The notes beneath the pieces are model-generated. The model did not search any database and was not told where the DNA came from. It saw only the letters and a list, made by a program, of their open reading frames with translations. This document shows, one piece after another, positions 21,161 through 31,932 of a stretch of 64,000 bases of DNA; the stretch's first letter is position 1; every line of letters begins with the position of its first letter. Position numbers and translations under genes: made by a program. Source of the DNA: Bedellia somnulentella (taxonomy: Eukaryota > Arthropoda > Insecta > Lepidoptera > Bedelliidae); NCBI GenBank assembly GCA_963576735.1, contig OY755171.1, forward strand, positions 2,294,001 through 2,358,000, written 5' to 3'.

Positions 21161-21530
21161 GCGACCATCTGAGATTTTAATTTTGCATAGTAAATTGTAT
21201 TCTACTTGGTGAGACCTTTCATTTGATACCCATGTTGATGGGATTGAAATAAAACCTAAGTTATCCGCCATTTTGTAGAGGCCGCCATCTTGGATTTTAA
21301 TTTTATATAGTACATTGTATTCTACTGGTTGAGCACATTCATTTGATACCCATATTGATGGGATTGATAAAACCTACGTTATCCGCCATTTTGTAGCGAC
21401 CGCCATCTTGGATTTCATTTTTTTTATAGTATATTGTATTCTGCTTGTTGAGCCCTTTCATTTGATACCCATATTGATGGGATAAATAAAACCTAAATTA
21501 TCCGCCATTTTGTAGCGGCGGCCATCTTGA
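21161..21530. repeat. Tandem array, about 118-bp unit, three-plus copies
   Basis: Units begin near 21161, 21280, 21398 and 21513 with 'gccatcttggatttt' and contain 'catttgatacccatattga' and 'ttatccgccattttgtag'. They differ by point changes and small indels. Confidence 0.8.
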
Positions 21531-21574
21531 ATTTATAATGATAATGAATAAATATAATTGTATTGTCACCAAAA

Positions 21575-21690
21575 TCCAAAGTGTATACAAAATTTCAGAT
21601 TAATCGGTTGATAGGAAGAGGGTGAAATTTGAATTACTAAATTTGACCCAAGAATAAAGAAACAAACGGGGTGAGCTAAATAAAACCGTT
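21575..21690 (+). repeat. Family F transposon segment
   Basis: 'taatcggttgataggaaga', 'gggtgaaatttgaattac' and 'caaacggggtgagctaaat' recur in reverse at 37508-37607. It continues directly from the tandem array, so both are probably parts of one element. Confidence 0.6.
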
Positions 21691-21699
21691 TAATAAAAA

Positions 21700-23440
21700 T
21701 GATAGTCGTTCTTCAAAACCGAGTATTTACGCGTTACGTTTCTCCACCTTGATAGCAGCAGTACCAGCCCGCACCGCCGACCCAAATATATGGCTTGCCT
21801 TGGCGCAAGACTGTCAATGTCAAAGTGTCATTTAAAGCGATCTCCTCAGGGATATACAACTAGGCATACTCCCTAACAAAAAGTAGACTTATCCACTAAG
21901 GTGCCAATCGCCTCAGAAGGTGATTCATTAAACCAATATCCCAACTCAGACTCTTGTTGTAGATCCACAATCAAAAGACCTTAGAACCTAAATCCCCTGT
22001 CAAAAACTTCGAGAGGTATTACAGCAGGAAACTGCTTATTGAACAAACATGAGTTCACAGTTTTCACACTAGGCATTCAAGACAGTGCACAGTGCTGAGT
22101 TCATTAAGAGGGTGAATCGTGTTGGTAATGATTAGTAGTTGACAGATCTTGATCAAATTTGGCAGGATCTGGTCAGCATATACGCTGGATTAACTTAAAA
22201 AAATAAAGTATTCCGAATTTCTCACATTTTTAAATGACGGCACTCTTATACGCGGTGGGCCACTTCTTTGTGATGAAACTCCGCTGGAAACGGCTCAACC
22301 GATTTCAACCAAATTGGCTCGGTTATCAAGTGGACATTGCTAAGTGTCGTAAGAGGTCGTATATCGTGATCGAACTTACCATTGAGGACTAATCAACGAA
22401 AAATTATTTTCGCAATAAAGTCAATAGAAAAAAGCTAATGGCTTCTTAGTAAGAGCGCGGCTTAAAGCTTAAATAAGACCGACTGCATAGATAGTAAGAA
22501 GTCTGAGGTTTACCTAACTCGCTCAGCTCAATTCATTTCAATCACAATTTACATTGAAGTCCTAGTTGTAATGATTCTTTTTAAATAAAACAAATCAAGG
22601 ATTTGAATCTAAGGAGATTCATTATTCGTGGCCGTTTTACTTCTGTAGTTGAACCGGGCCAGTGCAAGTTAAACTCGAAAATTGTTCGTTACCAGGTAAA
22701 ATGTATGAAAAATAGTATATGCGGGCGAATTCAGTAAAAAAAGATATCTAAAATTATGATTCAGTCCGAGCCATCTAAAAAAAATCAACATAAAAACGAA
22801 TATTTTTTTTAAATAAAAGTTACTTACTATTATTTTTTCTACCGTTACTTGGCAGGTGTTTGTAAAGATAAGAAGCACCAAAACAATCCATACATTCACA
22901 ATTTTCAATTAAATCTTTTTTCAGGCTGTTTGACAATTCAAGACTATATTCCTAATAAGGTAGCAAGAGCTTAGGTATTGACACTTTTCCAGTTACATTT
23001 GGACAGTTAAGAGGGGTAGTAATTCGGCAGCAATTTAATTTAAATATACTTTCATTTTAGATGTTTTTGTCGTCCATCACCTAAGTAAAGAGATGGGATC
23101 GTTCTACTATTTTTATCTCCCTCTATCAATCAATGCGAATCATCTAAGTCAGCAGCTCATGAACGTACTTTACGATACGTATAACGTATGTTAATAAGAT
23201 TATATTAATTTGACAAAGACTTCGTTAACATTTGTCGTAAACAGAATAAAGTCGCAATATTAACTCATCACGAAATTGATTTATGCGCTACGTAATAAAC
23301 AAGCTAGTTCCAAAACTCATTGTTAATCATGAAGTTGTAAAATTTCGCCATATTACATTGCAGAATATTTACAAACATACATACATATACTATAATAATG
23401 ACAACCTAAATTAAAATATAAAACTAAACTTAAATGTGAC
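21700..23440. other. No gene seen
   Basis: AT-rich sequence with one relic phrase near 22280-22330 (GGCTCAACCGATTTCAACC) of the kind found at transposon ends. No supported coding exon, RNA gene or element boundary. Confidence 0.4.
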
Positions 23441-23451
23441 TAATTATTGAG

Positions 23452-23696
23452 CTGTATAGTGTCGGCTTAAAATAACACTACCCCATTTCTTCCGGTGGGT
23501 GTACGTAAAAGGCGACTAACGGTATTGGGGCTTATAAGGAATATTTGGGCGATGCGGTTGGTGACCCATCACCAATAACCTTTACCATCTTTTCCGCACT
23601 TAACTTTCCAAAAGTGGTTGAGGAATTTCTAACTCCTAAGCTCTGGCTACCCCATCTAGGGATTTATAGCCGTGAGTATATGTATGTATGTATGTA
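23452..23696 (+). mobile_element. SINE-R copy, full length
   Basis: 'gctgtatagtgtcggctta' through to the TATG tail; a short direct repeat TAATTAT lies on both sides. Confidence 0.9.
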
Positions 23697-23751
23697 ATTA
23701 TGAAAATATTTACAGCAGATATTAAATTAAAGAATAAAAAAAATGTTTTCA

Positions 23752-23900
23752 AAATCGCTGTCGCTAGAGGGTAAGGTTCCCAAGAGGCTGGCTGCATTAC
23801 CCCTCTGTATTGTAATACTTACTCTCTGACCAAAGTATGTGCCAGCCCTATGATCCCCGCTAGCTTCGACTAGGCGCGCATATATTTTCTTATATTTTAT
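23752..23900 (-). pseudogene. Second QRGNAAS-motif coding fragment
   Basis: On the minus strand it reads [34 protein letters not shown] and [10 protein letters not shown], clearly related to 19373-19559. No complete ORF. Confidence 0.6.
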
Positions 23901-24234
23901 ACTATTTCCATTTGTAATAATAAATTAATAAAAATAATTGTCCACTGTTGGGGGTTAACAGTATTGGCTAAGTTAAATGAAACAATGTAAATATATAGAG
24001 GCACTTTATCCTTTCTGTATTACTTTATTATTATTATTTGTATTATTTGGCTTCTCCTTGTTAGTGCGTGAAGGTACAGTTCTCCAAAATTAATAATGCG
24101 CATGCAAATAAATAATAATAAATAAATAAATTACGAAATAAGCTATAACCATATATGGAGTAGGTTTCTTTCCTTTTTTTTTCTCTGTTACAGTATTTGT
24201 TTCTTATTATTTAATTATTAGTTTTTTGCTTTAT

Positions 24235-24451
24235 GATTTATGAATTAGTTAGTATGTAGTAGATATAAGTTTGAGGTGTTGGCTGAAAACCAGCGTACTC
24301 AGCGTTTGTGTCCTGCGAGACTTGCGCTGGGTATATTTTATGCTGAGCCAAGACCTTTTTGGTATCATTACATGTTGTATCTAATTGTTAAATACTGTTT
24401 GTAATTTAGTTTTTAATACCAAATAAACATTTTACTTACTTACTTACTTAC
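24235..24451 (+). mobile_element. LINE 3' UTR with TTAC tail
   Basis: A T-rich 3' UTR ends with 'accaaataaacatttta' and four TTAC repeats at about 24431-24450. The rest of this LINE is not recognised; a second LINE fragment starts immediately after. Confidence 0.6.
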
Positions 24452-25815
24452 AAGGTCTACAACATCTAATTTAATTCTCGCCCATGATCTTATATCGAAA
24501 GGCATGGATGAAGGTAGTCAGGTTGATGTCATATACACCGACTACAGCAAGTGTTTTGATCGAATTGACCACAGCCTACTCCTTGCCAAGCTATCCGTTG
24601 CTGGCATTCATGGTGATTTGCTAAGATGGTTCTCGTCATACATTGAAAATCGTAGTCAGGCAGTAGTTCTCTCAGGTTTCTCATCTAACTGGACTATAAT
24701 ACCATCAGGAGTACCTCAAGGATCCTTATTAGGGCCTCTTCTATTTATAATATTTATCAATGACATTAATTACTGTTTCCACAACTCTAAGATATTATTA
24801 TTTGCAGACGATATGAAAGTTTTAAAAACCATTAATGACCATCTTGACATAGAATTACTCCAAAACGATCTGGACCGATTTACTCTATATTGCGAAGAGA
24901 ATAAGCTAGATCTAAATGTATCGAAATGTTTCTATGTAAGTTACTCACGCAAATCAAGAGTTTTGAACAATAGTTATATTTTAAAAGGACAAAATGTTCA
25001 GAAAGTAGATGTGATTAGGGACCTGGGAGTACTATTTGACTCTAAGCTGTTGTTTGATAAACACGTGGACAGTATAGTATCAAAGTCATCAAAAGCTCTG
25101 GGATTCTTGATGAGAACTTGCGCTAGTTTTGATAATATCAAAGCTATTAAGATTATTTACTGCTCGTTTGTTAGAAGCCATTTAGAATACGCGTCGCAAG
25201 TGTGGAACCCGAACTATAACATCTATATTCGGCGTATCGAGGGTATCCAAAGGAGGTTCCTTCCATATGTTGATTACAAAACGCGACAATATACAGCCGG
25301 TTACCATCAGAGATGCATTCGATATCATTTCTTGCCCCTTGAAGCCAGGCGCCGTATAAGTGACATGTGTTACTTGTTTGATATTGTTAGAGGAGTAGTG
25401 GATTGTCCCGAGTTGCTTAGCAAAATTTACCTACGCACCAACCAAAAGGCCTTAAGGAAACGACCCGTCTTAAGTGTCCCAAAAGCTAATACCAATTATA
25501 GGCGTAACTCATTTCTATTACGTGCATGTACTAAATTTAATGAATCATTAGTAGATTTAGATATTTTCGATACAAGCACTAAAAGAGTAAGAAAATTATT
25601 AACTAATTTACATTTTGGCCAATAATTTCTACACTAACCTCAACATTATAATTATTTAATTGTTACCTAAATCTTTTTAGTTTTTAGTTCTGTAAGTATT
25701 ATGTTATTTTGCTATAGGTGAAGATTTGTAAATGGCATTGTGTATTCATAATTAGTATTTTATTGTTTGTATTGGTCTGTAAATCTTCCAAAGAAAATAA
25801 AATAAAATAAAATAT
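24452..25815 (+). mobile_element. 5'-truncated LINE
   Basis: Starts inside the reverse transcriptase (RSTTSNLILAHDLISKG) and ends in an AAAAT tandem tail at about 25795-25815 after about 170 bp of 3' UTR. Confidence 0.88.
24504..25625 (+). CDS. LINE reverse transcriptase, N-terminally truncated
   Basis: An open 373-residue frame. Motif A VIYTDYSKCFDRIDH, PQGSLLGPLLF and the catalytic FADD near residue 100 are intact. C-terminal features (VRSHLEYASQVWNP, then RRIEGIQRRFL) are typical of the Jockey/CR1 superfamily. The real protein would include an endonuclease and the reverse transcriptase fingers, which are missing, so this copy cannot move itself despite the open frame. The start is simply the first ATG after the truncation point. 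Confidence 0.9.
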   Translation: MDEGSQVDVIYTDYSKCFDRIDHSLLLAKLSVAGIHGDLLRWFSSYIENRSQAVVLSGFSSNWTIIPSGVPQGSLLGPLLFIIFINDINYCFHNSKILLFADDMKVLKTINDHLDIELLQNDLDRFTLYCEENKLDLNVSKCFYVSYSRKSRVLNNSYILKGQNVQKVDVIRDLGVLFDSKLLFDKHVDSIVSKSSKALGFLMRTCASFDNIKAIKIIYCSFVRSHLEYASQVWNPNYNIYIRRIEGIQRRFLPYVDYKTRQYTAGYHQRCIRYHFLPLEARRRISDMCYLFDIVRGVVDCPELLSKIYLRTNQKALRKRPVLSVPKANTNYRRNSFLLRACTKFNESLVDLDIFDTSTKRVRKLLTNLHFGQ

Positions 25816-25833
25816 AATAAACAAATATTCGTT

Positions 25834-25990
25834 AATTCTCGTAGTCCGGAAAAACCCGAATAATTGAATCGCAAGTGCCCTAAACGATGCACTTGCATTT
25901 TGCAACTTGTGTTAAAGTAATACGAGTCAATATCACGTGTTCTCGAACGAAAACACATGATATTGACTCGTATTACTTCGGACGGGCGGT
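25834..25990. mobile_element. Two-hairpin MITE-like repeat
   Basis: A small hairpin (GCAAGTGC 25871-25878 / GCACTTGC 25889-25896) precedes a strong one: arms 25915-25941 and 25952-25978, 27 bp with one mismatch, 10-nt loop. A related, more decayed arrangement is at about 51930-52060. Confidence 0.6.
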
Positions 25991-26417
25991 GGCTGTCGCC
26001 GGGCAGTCACAGGTCCGTCAATGTCAATCGTCTTTCATTACATATTGTTGGATTGTTGGTGACCGCACGTGTTCTCTCTGTGTGGAATTATATAGAGCTG
26101 CTATCATACATCCTTTAAGGATTTGTTTACAAATGTGAATTTAATTTTAACTTTATCCATGTACCCCCGACTTTTATATGAGGCTTGTCACAGAACTCTT
26201 TCGAAACGGTTGATCCGATCACAGCCAAATTTTGCACGATGGTTCAAGACATCAAGGAGAAGGTTTTGAAAGTACTATACAATTTTCGAAGTAAATCAAT
26301 CCAACAAAGATTGTAGCATATTCGCAACCGTGTGAATATCCTCGCATACTTAACTTATCGAACATCACGAAAATCGACATGGAATCATCGAATCAAATTC
26401 CGTTACTGATAAATTAT

Positions 26418-26640
26418 AACATAACATAAACAACATAAACGTTCACGCCGAATATCCCCGAAGGGGTTGGCAGAGGTACTAATACTTCTGAACATCACGT
26501 GACTTTGTCACCTGGTGTTCAGAGTACCCACGTTTTGCATGGACAGTGTACTCACGTGATAGGGGGCAGGCCTATCGCCGTTTTGTACGAATACACTGTC
26601 ACATGACTAAGTACAACTCAGCCATGTGGGTTTCCTCACA
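26418..26640 (-). mobile_element. SINE-H copy, head missing
   Basis: Begins with the tail (ATAACATAAACAACATAAACG) and runs through 'atatccccgaaggggttgg' and 'cacgttttgcatggacagt' to 'cagccatgtgggtttcctc'. The tRNA-like 5' part is absent. Confidence 0.9.
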
Positions 26641-26973
26641 CAAATTATAAACTATGATAAATTATGACATGCACTTAAGCACTCTATATACATATCGTCT
26701 CCCGACGCTCGGGGAACACGATCGTTGCCGAATAGTGACGAAGATTTCTATGCGCATTATTAATTTTGGAGAACTGTAGGTAGGTATGGGATATAATATA
26801 CTCACTTCACGATACACAAACATACATACATACGTTTGTTTAAGCACGCTATTTAATAAAGAAAGGTATAATTATTTGGGACATACTATATCACACACAA
26901 TTTAGGACTTGTAAATTAAAGATGAGTTTGCACCAACAGGGTTTCAACTTAGCATTAGTGCGTATTAGGGCAG

Positions 26974-27094
26974 GTGAAGATTACAATCGCCGCTCTGTAC
27001 CCAATCACTGTCACATGCCTAATTGCAATTCAGACATGTGGGGTTTCTCATGATGTTTTTCCTCACCGTTAGCAATCTTATAAACTATCTACAC
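26974..27094 (-). mobile_element. SINE-H relic, interrupted by hAT-like MITE
   Basis: 'caatcgccgctctgtaccc', 'cactgtcacatgcctaatt' and 'ttcctcaccgttagcaatc' are decayed SINE-H. The hAT-like element enters at 27095; sequence after 27828 (TCGAACCCACGCC) may be the rest of the head. Confidence 0.65.
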
Positions 27095-27820
27095 CAAGTA
27101 TGGGCAACCTTTGTCATGTTGCGTGCCAAACTTATTTTAAATATACAAACGCGGGCCAGACCGAATGAGAAAATAAGAGATTTTCAGATTTTCATCAGCG
27201 AGAAGAATTGTTCGCATTTATGTACTTCCAAAAACGCACTCAGCTGTTTGTATTTGACTTCATAGACGTATGTCTTGTAATACTCGTGTACGTCCCGTCA
27301 ATAGCAAAAAGGTTAAAGTTACTGTCCATCTTCTTAAAATCTGTAAATCTGTTATCAAATTGCTCCGATAGTAATTTTAGCTACTCGGCGTACTGATCGT
27401 AAGCTACATTTTGGCTGCCTAATTACACTACGATAATACAATGCTATTGCATCTCTCGATGAGTTACTTATACATAGCGTACGCGGGCTTCTATACTACA
27501 TTCTTAAAGTGAGCTTAGTAAGCAATATTGTAACGCTTCCAGTGACCGCACCACGATAATGCGATGATATTGCGTTTTTCGATAAGTTATCTTATTCATT
27601 GCGTACGCGCGCTGCAATTTTACGTGTTCAAAGTGACCATAACAAGCAATGGTTGTCATTTATATTCGACAAACAGTCGTTAATTTCAGTTCAATCAATT
27701 TCGTTGTTCAATTTATTTTTCTATTTTAGACAGCACGCGTAACCAGTTTCCGCTCGAAATTTCAAAATGTGTCGCGGGCCGGGCCAAAAGCCAAAGCGGG
27801 CCGGCCGTTGCCCATGTATG
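27095..27820. mobile_element. Non-autonomous hAT-like element, 726 bp
   Basis: An 8-bp direct repeat ATCTACAC flanks it (27087-27094, 27821-27828), the target size of hAT elements. Ends are CAAGTATGGGCAAC and the complement of GTTGCCCATGTATG. GCGGGCCGGGCC-type sequence near the right end is typical of insect hAT relatives. Internally a segment of about 100 bp is duplicated (about 27431-27535 and 27552-27650). No transposase remains. Confidence 0.8.
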
Positions 27821-28149
27821 ATCTACACATATAGTCAGGAAACAGTCGAACCCACGCCTCAGTTCTCTGTGCATGAGAAGAAGTGGATTCCCACTAAGAA
27901 ATTAAGAAATAAATTGTTGTCAAAGCCTATATAAATAGTTATTAGCCTATTAAGACATATAGTTTCTTAAACGTCTTCTACGGCTCAGTGGTAAGTGCCA
28001 CCCCAGCGCCCTGCTTTTTATGTTTCAATAAATATCAAATATTTTTAACTGAGGAAATACATGGTGAGGGAACTGATAGGATAGGATTAAATTGAAATAA
28101 TTGAATATTACTCGTAATATTTTGAAGGGCCGACGGACAGTGGAGTCTG

Positions 28150-28352
28150 ACCACGGAGTTCACATTTAGATCAAATAGAGAATGTGCTTAAAAAGGCAGA
28201 AGTCCCAGTTGTGAAAAATAAAAGGTCGTAAGGGCAAGGGCATGTATAAAAAGATTGATGGATGTAAATGACGCCTGTTTGCCAGGAGCGTACGAAACTG
28301 GGATTGATCATGTCTGCCTACCTAATGGGAACTATTGGCTTGAATATACTTA
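28150..28352 (+). mobile_element. RTE LINE 3' fragment
   Basis: 'caaatagagaatgtgctta', 'gcatgtataaaaagattga' and 'gcctacctaatgggaacta' parallel the end of the 40366 frame. Many indels; no ORF. Confidence 0.75.
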
Positions 28353-29312
28353 TGTTCGAGGTATGCAGCCATAAAAATAATTTGGTTACGACTAATACTA
28401 ACCACTATTCATGCTTTTGCTCTTAATCCAAAAGCTGAAAGGATCACCGAATATTGACTGATTCTAAGAATCGGACAGGCTTTTATGAGGTTGCGGTCGT
28501 CATCGTATGCATCTATGTGTAAAAAATAGACTATGCCACTCTCGCAAATTGCCAATCACTCAAAAAATGCATATTTTAAGAATACTGAGTTTTTGGTTGA
28601 ATCTTTTATGAAGGGGTATATATATACAGCTTCAGACTTAAAGGCCTTCTCTCCTAGCTTGCGTTATAATAATAGGTATATGAGCAGTTCTATTGTTTTT
28701 TTTTATGTTTATTTAAAATAAAGGCTTCGCAAGGTTATTATGGCAAACAAGTCCAACCGTTTCAGAGATCAGCCGATACAGACAGAAGACTGGATAAAAT
28801 GTAAAAATATATATATCGTACCATCATATGTACCGTAAATGGTTACATACTGTTTATCCGAAACTTTTAAACCCGAATATTACTTTACCGAAAACTGATC
28901 GACTTTTTTCAATTACCATAATATTGTTTCACCGAAATTTCAAATACCATATTCTTACATTCCAGATTATCGAATGACTTTTTTTTTCTTTACTATCATT
29001 ATGATAAACCACTAGAACGGATTCCCACAGAATCAAAAAGCAGATATACCTTAATTCTGCAATATTGCTTTTCCGAATAATCACTATTCCAAAAAATCTG
29101 TATTGAATGATACCTACTGCTATGAATAATTTTGCAGACATATTTCCCTCCGGACCCACCTCACCACCGGCCGTACACCTGGTGGTATGGTGGGAATTAA
29201 CCATACCACCGTAGGGATTAGGGATTGCAATCCGGTATAATTTTCAATCCGGCCGGATTTCACCGGATTAGCTCCAATCCGGGCGGATCCGGCCGGATCC
29301 GGTCGGATTTTA

Positions 29313-29354
29313 AAGTTAATTAGGGCCTAGTATTAGTAGGCCCTAATTAACTTT
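29313..29354. repeat. Perfect hairpin
   Basis: Arms AAGTTAATTAGGGCCTA and TAGGCCCTAATTAACTT are separated by a few bases, inside the left end of the hAT-like element. Confidence 0.85.
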
Positions 29355-29359
29355 TTTTG

Positions 29360-29540
29360 CAGGTGAACGGCGATAGGCCTGCCCCCTATCACGTGAGTAC
29401 ACTGTCAATGCAAAACGTGGGTACTCTGAACACCAGGTGATAAAGTCACGTGATGTTCAGAAGTATTAGTACCTCTGCCAACCCCTTCGGGGATATTCGG
29501 CGTGAACGTTTATGTTTATGTTATGTATGTTTATGTTATG
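29360..29540 (+). mobile_element. SINE-H copy, 5'-truncated
   Basis: 'gtgaacggcgataggcctg' to 'gatattcggcgtgaacgtt' and TTATG repeats. Confidence 0.9.
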
Positions 29541-29713
29541 TATTAGTAATTTTTAGTTTTGATAATAATACATATAAAGAAAAATAAAATACGTATTTAT
29601 GGAAAATTAAATCATATTTATGTATTTTACTTTACATTATATTTTTTGGCAATGTAATTTTTGGTACTATTTGTACTAAATGAAATTATGACACTATTCT
29701 TAATAATAAACAT

Positions 29714-30015
29714 GACATAACATAAACGTTCACGCCGAATATCCCCGAAGGGGTTGGCAGAGGTACTAATACTTCTGAACATCACGTGACTTTGCAGGCC
29801 TATCGCCGTTTTGTACGAATACACTGTCACATGACTAAGTACAACTCAGCCATGTGGGTTTTCTCACGATGTTTTCCCTCACCGTTAACAACCATGATAA
29901 ATTAACTACACATGTCTTTAGAAAAGACAAATTTGTGTAGGCCCGACCCAGGATTTGAACACTAGTCGTTTGCACGATAACCGAGTGTTCTACCCACTGG
30001 GCTATCACGGTTGCT
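29714..30015 (-). mobile_element. SINE-H copy with both ends and 9-bp target duplication
   Basis: Tail at left, tRNA-like head at right (GGGCTATCACGGTTGCT; box A reads TAGCCCAGTGGG on the minus strand). AATAATAAA lies on each side (29702-29710, 30017-30025). About 90 bp between 'cacgtgactttg' and 'caggcctatcg' are deleted relative to other copies. Confidence 0.92.
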
Positions 30016-30617
30016 AAATAATAAAGTACCTAAGTAATCAGTCTGACTCTTACTTATTGCTCTAGGTACTAAGTACTTAAATAATAGTCCTATTAAACTC
30101 TTTTTAATAATCTACACAGACTTTTAACTACTTTTTAATTAACAAAACAGTCTTTTAAATCAGTACTTATAAAATCAATTTTCATAATCCTAAGAAACAA
30201 TAAAAACAGGAAACATATTTTTTTTCAATGGAAAAATACGAGTTAATATTACCTCCTTCTGTGCCTGAAAAAACGATCTAAGAAAACACATAGTGTTTAT
30301 TGTGCTACATTTTTACATACCTACAGTTTTTCACGTACATATTTTTTGCTTTACCGGATCCGGCGCCGACCCACCGGATCCGGTAAGTCCAAAAACACGC
30401 CGGATCCGCCGGATTACCGGATCCGCCGTACCGGATTGCAATCCCTAGTAGGGATGTAGGAATTAATAATATCAGTTTTATTTATAGTTCCTATACTATA
30501 ATATACTATAATAATTTTCATCAGTATAAAAACATCCAGTGGTAAAAAACATAGAAATTTGGTACAAAATGTTGTCGGTTTTTTCCGTTTCTGTGACATA
30601 CCCGAGTGAAATAAATA

Positions 30618-30803
30618 GCCGAAACCCGCATAGCCGAGTTGTACTTAGCCATGTGACAGTGTATTCGTACAAAACGGCAATAGGCCAGCCCCCCTATCAC
30701 GTGAGTACACTGTTTAAGCATAACGTGGGTGGCGCTGTCACGTGATGTTAAGAATAACCTCTGCCAACTCCTTCGGGGATATACGGCGTGAACATTTGAG
30801 TTC
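30618..30803 (+). mobile_element. SINE-H copy, 5'-truncated
   Basis: 'gttgtacttagccatgtga' to 'gatatacggcgtgaacatt' with small internal deletions. Confidence 0.85.
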
Positions 30804-31248
30804 AAGTTTTAAAATAGTAAGGTATTACAAATTAGTGAAAACTGCAGAAAAAAATATTTTTGTATATAAAACCAGTTTAGTTTTTTTATTTTATTAAAGC
30901 TGCATTTATATTTATGCTACCCTGGTACTTAAAGTGTAAAAAATAGCAAAAATTTACTAAAAATTCTAAGTTATTTTAACTCTTCATGTTTTAGCACCGA
31001 CGAAAATTTTACAAGTACAAACCCATTCCTATATAAATACCATGTAGGTACTTACTTGTTTCTGTCAAAAAAAATAGTTGGTCGGTGGGGAACGATTTAG
31101 ATTTTTTTTTTCTAATTATACATATATTAACCGCAAGCTGCAAGCAAGCAAGTATGCATATAGGCATGCATCAGGCCATTTTCTAAATGTTGAAATTCGA
31201 ATTTAAAATATTCGAATATTCGAAATGTTACCGCCGTAAATGGATTCA

Positions 31249-31320
31249 CTAGCATTCCTCCCACGACTACTTTGCTGTAGACTACACTTTTTGTATCCAA
31301 GGTAGCAACTATAGGTACGC
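31249..31320 (-). mobile_element. Helitron 3' end relic
   Basis: CTAG at 31249-31252 followed by 'cattcctcccacgactact' and 'gtagactacactttttgta', aligned with the Helitron end at 59488. On the minus strand the element ends in CTAG. Confidence 0.45.
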
Positions 31321-31765
31321 TGTACTTAATTTAAAAATAATATGTCCATTTTTGTTACCTTTTCATACAATCTTAATAATCTCTTAGAGCCTTCTTAGTG
31401 GTTAAATATCGACACAATTGTTCTCTCCTCTTCTTAGTGAGCCTCTACCTATTAAGGAATTCACAAACTAAAAAAAAGAATACACCCAGTATTGGCTCAG
31501 CGTAATGTCTCAGTATGTAAAATTTACGTTTTTTATTTGAAAGATATATAGTCTCTAGCTACACCATTATATTCGACTTTATGTAACATCTAGTTTTTCT
31601 TGTGTGTTATTAAAATATTTTAATCTTAGTTCTATAAGCATCACACATTACGAGACAGAGCCTGGTGACGGGTAACTGAAGGACGGACAGGCAGCGAAAC
31701 CTCAGTGAAAATGTTCTGATTCACATTTTTGGTAAGGAACCTGGAAAACAAGAAATTTAGATAAT

Positions 31766-31932
31766 AAAGTGTTCAAAGGGTGAATGTCCGGAACATGAAG
31801 AATACAAAGGAATTTATGAAAATATTAAGTAATATTAAAAGAGCTCGACAGATTTTTCATAATTGAATAGTGCCGGTCGATAGTCTCTGCCAACCCCGAT
31901 AGGAATTGATTTCGTGAGTATATTTGTGTGAT
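31766..31932 (+). mobile_element. RTE LINE 3' fragment
   Basis: 'gtgttcaaagggtgaatgt', 'aacatgaagaatacaaagg' and 'cgatagtctctgccaaccc' follow the RTE end order. Strongly decayed. Confidence 0.6.

Larger units (their letters stand above)
29219..30447. mobile_element. hAT-like element, 1229 bp, with two SINE-H inside
   Basis: Perfect 18-bp inverted ends TAGGGATTGCAATCCGGT and an 8-bp duplication GTAGGGAT (29211-29218, 30448-30455) identify a hAT-superfamily element. The subterminal 100 bp at each end are packed with GGATCCGG/CCGGATTT motifs. No transposase is seen; SINE-H copies sit at 29360-29540 and 29714-30015. Confidence 0.88.

Noticed and set aside
21161..21530. CRISPR-like array
   Set aside because: About 118-bp units without unique spacers in a spliced eukaryotic genome; a minisatellite-type tandem.
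29219..30447. Restriction-like or prokaryotic GGATCC island as foreign DNA
   Set aside because: The words are confined to the ends of a hAT-like element with target duplications, so they are subterminal motifs, not horizontally acquired sequence.
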